This document shows, piece after piece, positions 57,854 to 64,000 of a stretch of 64,000 nt of DNA (within the stretch, counting starts at the first letter, position 1; the number at the start of each line of letters is the position of its first letter). Location: contig KN834786.1 of assembly GCA_000827265.1 (NCBI GenBank), forward strand, positions 262,683-326,682, read 5' to 3'. This stretch comes from Collybiopsis luxurians FD-317 M1 (taxonomy: Eukaryota > Basidiomycota > Agaricomycetes > Agaricales > Omphalotaceae). The position numbers were made by a program, and so were the translations under genes. The notes under the pieces are model-generated. The model was not told the origin of the DNA and did no database searches. It saw only the letters and a list, made by a program, of their open reading frames with translations.

Positions 57854-59229
57854 ATTCATGTATATATGGTTTATGCGGTATAGACAAAGTGGTTCCTCCA
57901 GCCTGAACATAATTTTTCCAGTCATACAATGAAGTGTTGGTTCAATATCCATTTGTAAACTACATCAGGCAAAGCAAATTTGTGTTGCGGTGGTTGTGTC
58001 GAATTTAGGCCGTTGGAGTAATGCCTCTGGAAGGTCAAAGCAGCACCACGGCCATTGCGAGGCAAGCTTCCCTCTTATATTTCGAGTGTACATATTGCAT
58101 ACTGGCAATGTCTATTCCCGAATACCAATGTACTTTCGACAGAGAGGTTTTGACGTTGAAGACGCCACATTGCAGTCTGCCGTATGCATGTTCACGGTTT
58201 GTCCGCGCTACAAAGCGAGACAAAATCAACCTGAAATAATGAAATGAATTGTGACAGAGGCAAACAAGGAGGCAAACAAAGAAAGCCCTACCCATAATGT
58301 ATTATCCATTTAACTCCTCCCACTGATTCAGTACTTGTGGACCACCTTCTAGTCTGCATATTTTTTCAAACAGTTGAAACAGCTCCTTCATAATAAGGTA
58401 TGCATTTTTGTGGGCTTAGTATTTGGAATTGTAGCTTGTAATATGCCTTGCTTGACTCTCCTTTGTGCTGGTATAAAAAGGCATCTTTGTTTATGTTATG
58501 TTTACTGCTGATAGGCAACTCCATTCCTTCAGGAAGCCCTATGTCCTTTATGACAGGTGATCTTTTGAAACCTGCTTCACTCACATGGCAAGGTCCTAGT
58601 TCAGAGGGTTTTTCTCTTTTTTTCACCAAATCCAATGGGTCATCAATGATAATGACCCCCCAAACATCACTTTGATTATGTAGAGGACTGGTAGCACTCA
58701 AGTTAGAAGAACTCTGAGTCTATCAATAGAATTATTGTCAGACATGGTTTCTTCATGTCAATAGATAATGGAGGAACTCACATCAACTGGCATTGCATAC
58801 ACAGCAGTAGAGACCAGTCCACCAAGCCCAAACAGAAAAGGCAAATAGTTGAACTTATGAAGCTCATGGTTTCACAGTAAAGGACTTGTGTGTGATTAGG
58901 AATGAAAAGGAAAATGGTTAATTTTTTAACCAGCAAAGTTGAGGAGCAACTGAGACCAGCTGTTTCTAGTGTCATTGGCTTTATGAAGGCTCTTTAATTT
59001 TGCCCCGAACAACAATGCAGGTCCTTTAGGGAAAATTTTTGTGAAAAGTGTAAGCAGCATCTGTAAAAAGGATTTTTCCTGATCTGACTGTTCAGTTGGA
59101 ATTTGGTGGGGACTTGACCTAGCAATCAAAGTCAGAGCTCTTCAATAGGGAAATGTCACAGGTGTTCATTGCTGCATCAGAGTTAAAGTAAAGTTTATCT
59201 AGTAAGTTTATTTTGAAATGTAGAACCTG

Positions 59230-59979
59230 CATCAGAAAAAATACTTTTTTTCCTGGGTTGCCAGGGCCAGCCCAAGGACACCTCTGTTGAAATGATATTA
59301 GCACTTTCATGTATCATGGTGGATCATCTGATCAATATGAACTATAATTAGTACTTACACTGATTTGATCAATCCACATATATCCATATATATCACTTCA
59401 TATTTGTATATAGTTGATTACTCATTATCTTGGATATTACAATTCTCTCATAGCTACATTTATGCTATTTGTTGCTCTATCTACATATGGCACATACCAT
59501 GCTGTACAATGTATGAACCATTACTTATATCTGTCAGTAGTCATACTCTGGGGTTCATTATGTTCTGAGATATTACATGCTACATGTTTTAGGGTATGAT
59601 ATATGTTGTTGTAGGGTTTAGTAGCTTTAGTATAAATACTGTAGCTCAACTTGTATTACAGATAATTCACATAGTTTCTCAACTACTGGAATACTAGCCT
59701 CTCTCCACAAATCCTCTCAACTTTTTCTTCTACAAAACTCAGTGAGTAGCAACTCAGCCACTCATAATTTGATTGCTGTTTCTACAACCTCCCCCCCCCC
59801 CAACTCCTAGGCTGTTCTGAGGCAGCCTGAAGCAGCATGGGATCTCTAGAGACACTGAGGTCAGCTCAGGCTGTTTCCAGGGAACATCAAGTCTCACAGG
59901 CAGCTTGAAATCACCTAGGATTAGGGGGGGGTCCTTAAGCTGGGTCTGGCAGCCTGGGAAAAAAGTACTTTTTCTAATG
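59230..59979. mobile_element. Small TIR element interrupted by a solo LTR
   Basis: Ends CATCAGAAAAAATAC ... GTACTTTTTCTAATG, with about 50 bp of inverted terminal sequence (CCAGGGCCAGCCCAAGGAC against GTCCTTAAGCTGGGTCTGG). It is flanked by TG on both sides, a possible 2-bp target duplication. Without the LTR it is about 243 bp. Its CATCAG start and 2-bp duplication match the larger elements in the retrotransposon. Confidence 0.7.
59285..59786 (+). mobile_element. Solo LTR with 5-bp target duplication
   Basis: 502 bp, TGTTGAAATG ... TTTCTACA (inverted ends TGTTGAAA and TGTAGAAA), flanked by ACCTC on both sides (59280-59284 and 59787-59791). A TATAAATACTG lies near 59631. No internal region remains, so it arose by recombination between two LTRs. 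Confidence 0.85.
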
Positions 59980-62900
59980 TGGCAAAGGGTGGCACTGCAG
60001 TATTGGAGTTTATTCTTTTCATGGTGTTGGAAAACTAATGGGTAGTGCACAGTTGTCAATAATATGTAAGTACTTGTTCAGCCAATCTGTTATTGCATGA
60101 TTTTTGCATCTAGCCTTACAATTGTACAGAACTGACAATTCTACAGTTGGAAATAAACACATAGAGAGCTATGACAAGCCTGAGTTGATAGCTAACTCAG
60201 AGCGCCTACAGAGTACTTGGTGTATTTGCTACATACAGTCTGTCTGATGTGGTACCACTTATCATTGAGGTGGTCAAGTACTGGTCTGACTTGAAGGACA
60301 GCTGCCAGAACCTTGCCCCTAGCCTGTCAATGCTAGCAGACCCATCCCATTTTGCTTGCAAGTGTTCTGATTGAGCCCATACAACTCTGATGTATCCAGG
60401 GATGTTCAACAATTGTGGTTCTACTTAGATGAACTTACTTTAGTGGCTTGAGGCATTGTAGACAGGTATCTGTACATAGATGGTTAGGATCCAGGGTCAC
60501 AGGGTGAGATGGGTGATAGCTGAACACTTGCACCTCTCAGGATTTGTTGGTCTCAAATTGGTGCCTAGTCTGTATAATTGGAGTGTCAAGAGCTTTGCCT
60601 CTTCCTTTGATGGAACCTGGAAGTGGTTCTCAGTTAGAATGTGTATATTTTAACAGATGAAGGATGGTCAACTAGGTCATACAAATACAGAAGGAACACA
60701 GAAGCAGGAGATGAGTCAGTCAAACATTCTGGATCATAGAGCAGCACCCTTTGCCCACCAGTACCATTTGCACCTGTGGCTAAACCATCTCATGAACAGT
60801 TCAGGAGGAGTTCCAGAGTCAGAAAGTGATCAGGATGAAACTCAAAGTTGGTTGGTCAGCATAGGGATGAATTACTGGAACAGGAGAAAAGGACAATGTT
60901 TTTGTGGGACTTTGGTTGGGTTTCATTTTTGATCTCCAGGTTTAGGGATATGCATGCCAATTGTATGAAGAAAAGGATGACTTGGATGTACAGTTTCTCA
61001 GATGTCCAATTTTGTATAAGTAGTAGAAGTAGTTACTGTGCAAAACAGCTTATTGCACCCCTCAGTTGGAAGCTTCAAGCTCACTCTTCTCTTGTCCAGT
61101 ACTTTGGTCCATTTGTTGGACAGAACTGCAGACTACTTGTTGGTTAAGCTAGACTCTCCACTTGTAGTATCACTTGTTGTTTGCTGGTTAGTATGCCAGC
61201 CTTGTGGTTCAAAAGTTGACTCATTGTTTGTTGGCCTGTGCTGACCTTGTTGCAACCTAGTACACCCCACTCATCATTTGCTGGTTAGTACACCAGCCTT
61301 GTGGTTTTAAAGTCAACTCATTGTTTGTCAGCCTGTGTGCTGACCTTGTCACAACCCAGTACACCCACTCATTGTTTGTCAGTTAGTGCACCAATAATGA
61401 GGTTTGTTCTTGTTAAGGGTGCAAGGGGTGCATTGTCAAAGGTTCTGCAATACCAGGATAATTCAGTTAACCAGATTGATCCTTTTGTTGTTGAAACTTC
61501 AACTATTTGAAGAGGTAATGATCTGTATTTTTCAAATGTTCCAAGTTGTTCTACAATGAGGAACTATTTGTCAACTTTTCAATGTCTCAATGACAATATA
61601 TGTCAAAGGTTTTAGGCTTAAGTAGATTTTATCAAAAATGTGGGAGCAACTCAACTGCTAACCATGGCAGGTATACAACCACATTCTGGGCAAGGAAAAT
61701 AATCAAACACTTCACACAGAGACTGTTACAGTCCAAAGGTTACTTGATTAAACAGTAGACTAATGACCATATTTATACTACTCAAAAATAATATCTACCA
61801 TTTAATACAAAATCATTTAAAAACAATTCTCTTTCAAATTGTAGTTTCTCTTATAGGTAACTGTTTCAGAGTTTGTCCCCAAATCATTTCCCAAAAGTTT
61901 CCAATAAGTCTTTATAGGAAATCTCCTCAGTTTTAAACCTGAATGACTCGAGTCAGATTTGTTTTGATTCCATGTGGATGGGTTGAGCAATAACCCACTC
62001 CCACTTCTGCAGCACAACCATTATTTCGCTTATCCATAGTGTCCATCTAGATGCATCTCTTTCTCAAGAAGAGTTTTCCTTTCATTCTAATATTGCAACT
62101 CATTATTTGTAGGTGGCCACCCATACTCATTGAATGGTGCCCCTTAGATCAAAAGGGATCTATAAACTTATTTCCTCCCAAAATTTGGTATCTCTGGTCA
62201 GCTCATCTTTTAATTAGGTTCTGTGAGGCCATAGCCATCTCATTCTTGGCATCAGAGCAATCTGATTCCTTATCAATCTGGCCCACCAGTCACTCATAAT
62301 AGTCTCTGGTAGTAATGGTAACCCTTTCAGTTGAATGATTCATATGTGGTTCCAATGATACACCTGCTTTATAAGAGACTGTCACTATAATTGGGTGGGT
62401 CTGCTAGCATGGACAAATGCTAGAGCAACATCTCTCAAGCATTCTGTGTTGAATGATAATGGTATACCTTTCTACAAAATGGATCCCCTTTCTTCAAGTA
62501 GTTCCATTTTCATTAAGGTTACCACTGTCAAGTGTAATCATAGACTTTAGCTGTCAGATCATAATTGCTGCAGCCAGTGTGTGTAATGCAAAGGTGAAAT
62601 CATCAATTTTCATCAATTACATGCCTGGGCTTAAATTGGGCCCATTACCAACCTTGTGGTACAACTCTTTCAGCGCACCCTATCGCTTCTCTACCAAGGG
62701 ACCAGGCACTCTGTCCAGTAGAGTTATATTTGTTAGACAATTACTTGTTGAGCTAGATATTGATATAAATATATTCCCTGCAGAACCTTTGACAATGCAC
62801 TCTTGCACAACAACACAAATCACTGGTACAACTAGTTGTCTCTATCAAGAGACCACTTAGTAAAAACCTAATTCCTGTTACTGTGATTTATCTTGTCCAG

Positions 62901-63080
62901 TGGTAACCAGTCAGAAGCCAATAGCAGACTAGTATATGATGCTGTCCCAAGGTTCAGAGACCCCTGATACTTGTGTCAACTTGGTGATGTAGATGCAGAG
63001 AATAAGTCTGTAGAAAGTTTATACAAATTTACAAAGTGACAGAATCACAAGCTAACCAGAAAATGATATCAAACAGAAAG
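59980..63080. other. Unassigned 3.1 kb, probably inserted, with a tandem repeat
   Basis: In the first module R1 and the NLR end are only about 200 bp apart; here 3.1 kb lie between R2 and the second WD40 gene. The stretch is CpG-poor, has only short open frames, and shows no transposase, reverse transcriptase or LTR pair that I can recognise. The tandem repeat at 61171-61393 is its only clear structure. Confidence 0.45.
61171..61393 (+). repeat. Tandem repeat, about 97 bp x 2.3
   Basis: Units start at 61171, 61268 and 61366 (partial). Each begins CAC(T)TCATNNTTTG with GGTTAGT and includes CCAGCCTTGTGGTT, CATTGTTTGT, CTGACCTTGT and AGTACACCC. Confidence 0.75.
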
Positions 63081-64000
63081 TTATGTAAAAGACCAACACT
63101 TATGCCAATCCTTGCCATATACACAATTTGCCAACAAGATGTGGTTGTAATGATTGGTGGAAATAATTAACACTGTTTCATCTGCAACCAAGTTGTCCCT
63201 ATACTGCACTGGGATCCAGACAATGCCTTGCTTCACAAGAGAAAAATAGATCCATCCATTAGTGGAAAGACTCCAGCAAGAGACTACATTTCCATTAGAA
63301 GGAAAGAATGTGTGGAGTATTAGGACTATACATACCATATGGCAGGACATGGTAAGAAGAATTGAGACTGACAAATTGAAAAGTGAGATTCTAATGAGCA
63401 ATTGGAGACATGACTCAAGTTAGTGAGATGTTAAGGAGTAAGCAAAGAAAAAGAGAGTTACGGTGTTGGTTGTGATTTGAGTATTAAATATTTGTGAAGT
63501 AGAATCAATAGATAAAGTTGGCTCTCCATCTGGGGCAAAGTCAATTAAATGCAGATTTATGGACTGAGAATGATCTCACCAATGGGAACTCCAGATTCTG
63601 CATTCCAGATCCTGACTGTCTTGTCTGGAGAACTAGATACAATTTTCTTACCATCTGGAGAAAATGCCACTGACCACACTGGATCAGTGTGGCCTCGAAG
63701 AGGGTCTCCAATGGGAGTTCCAGTTCCTGCATTCCAGATCCTGACTGTCTCATCCAAAGAACCAGATACAATTTTCTGTCCATCTGGAGAAAATGCCACT
63801 GACAACACTCGATCAGTGTGGCCTTGAAGAGGGTCTCCAATGGGAGCTCCAGTTTCTGCATTCCAGATCCTGACCATCTTGTCTGAGGAACCAGATACAA
63901 TTCTTTTTCCACCTGGCGAAAATGCCACTGATGACACAGGATGAGTGTGGCCTTGAAGAGGGTCTCCAATGGGAGCTCCAGTTTCTGCATTCCAGATCCT
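63081..64000 (-). pseudogene. 3' end of a second WD40/NLR gene, cut by right edge
   Basis: Three and a half WD40 repeats of the same 43-residue type (SVAFSPDGQKIVSGSLDET..., RIWNAETGAPIGDPLQGHTD) run from the right edge to about 63570. The frame there meets a stop, and the homologous continuation (INLHLIDFAPDGEPTLSIDS) is in another frame, so a frameshift is likely. The C-terminal exon at 63081-63401 has NGWIYFSLVKQGIVWIPVQY and ends HKCWSFT, closely matching the last exon of the NLR at 45.3-51.6 kb. Whether a NACHT domain lies beyond the edge cannot be seen. Neighbouring R2 parallels R1 beside the first gene. Confidence 0.7.

Larger units (their letters stand above)
57962..59979. repeat. Repeat R2 (second copy), after permease pseudogene
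   Basis: Starts ACATCAGGCAAAGC directly where homology between the two permease loci ends (AAACTAC). The first 340 bp keep CpG at positions where R1 has TpG or CpA (for example GTCGAATTT against GTCAAATTT, and GGCCGTTGG against GGCTGTTGG). The later part is CpG-poor in both copies. A minus-strand frame at 58366-58701 (MSATSPLHNQSDVWGVIIIDDPLD...) is open here but broken in R1. The right end is a small TIR element split by a solo LTR. Confidence 0.75.

Noticed and set aside
59071..59085. TTTTTCCTGAT in R2 as a right end for R
   Set aside because: The match does not extend inward and the sequence lies within a probable coding frame (EKSFLQMLL); likely chance.
45599..63085. CRISPR-like or tandem satellite reading of the 129-bp WD40 DNA repeats
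   Set aside because: The periodicity is fully explained by coding of 43-residue WD40 units; there are no spacers.

Overview
The window is nuclear DNA from an agaricomycete (mushroom-forming basidiomycete) fungus. The protein genes are split by many short GT...AG introns, and the housekeeping genes (Rab6/Ypt6, kexin, Atg9, Stt4 phosphatidylinositol 4-kinase, the Pol epsilon histone-fold subunit) read as basidiomycete orthologues. A NACHT-WD40 NLR-type gene and tyrosine-recombinase retrotransposons fit the same group. Exon ends were placed by eye, so spans are firmer than individual splice sites.

Region 1 (1-30 kb) is CpG-rich, gene-dense core DNA. On the minus strand it holds a DUF1479 protein (cut by the left edge), Ypt6, a mitochondrial-carrier-like protein, Kex2, two small secreted proteins with a tRNA-Ser(AGA) between them, Atg9 and a 7.5 kb Stt4. 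A small coiled-coil gene diverges from Stt4. Then come a disordered minus-strand protein, a third member of the small secreted protein family on the plus strand, and an intact methionine-permease-like gene. The three secreted-protein genes share an intron position and a conserved block of about 42 bp just upstream of the start codon.

Region 2 (30.4-51.7 kb) is almost free of CpG and is built of nested mobile elements. A Ngaro/PAT-type tyrosine-recombinase retrotransposon has complete split direct repeats (A1 - ORFs - B1 A2 B2). Two copies of one TIR element with apparent 2-bp target duplications sit inside it. Next are a decayed Mutator-like element with a transposase remnant, a related non-autonomous element with long inverted arms and a perfect 9-bp target duplication, a solo LTR, repeat R1, and a NACHT-WD40 gene with about 23 nearly identical WD40 repeats. 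The NLR reading frame is broken by one TGA where the family has arginine. Several breaks in the retrotransposon are also TGA at expected arginines, as expected from C-to-T change at methylated CpG.

Region 3 (51.7-58.3 kb) is CpG-rich again. It holds an unrecognised and possibly decayed locus, the Pol epsilon/CHRAC histone-fold subunit (minus strand), and a second permease copy that lost its first exons.

Region 4 (58-64 kb) is CpG-poor. It holds R2, a second copy of the repeat found beside the NLR, which contains a small TIR element split by a solo LTR with a 5-bp target duplication. About 3 kb of unassigned DNA with a roughly 97-bp tandem repeat follows, then the 3' end of a second WD40/NLR gene cut by the right edge.

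The order permease - R - NLR therefore occurs twice. This suggests duplication of a segment or mobile unit carrying an NLR gene, later filled with transposons and apparently mutated by cytosine methylation. The sharp CpG edges near 30.5 and 58.3 kb look like the limits of a methylated domain.
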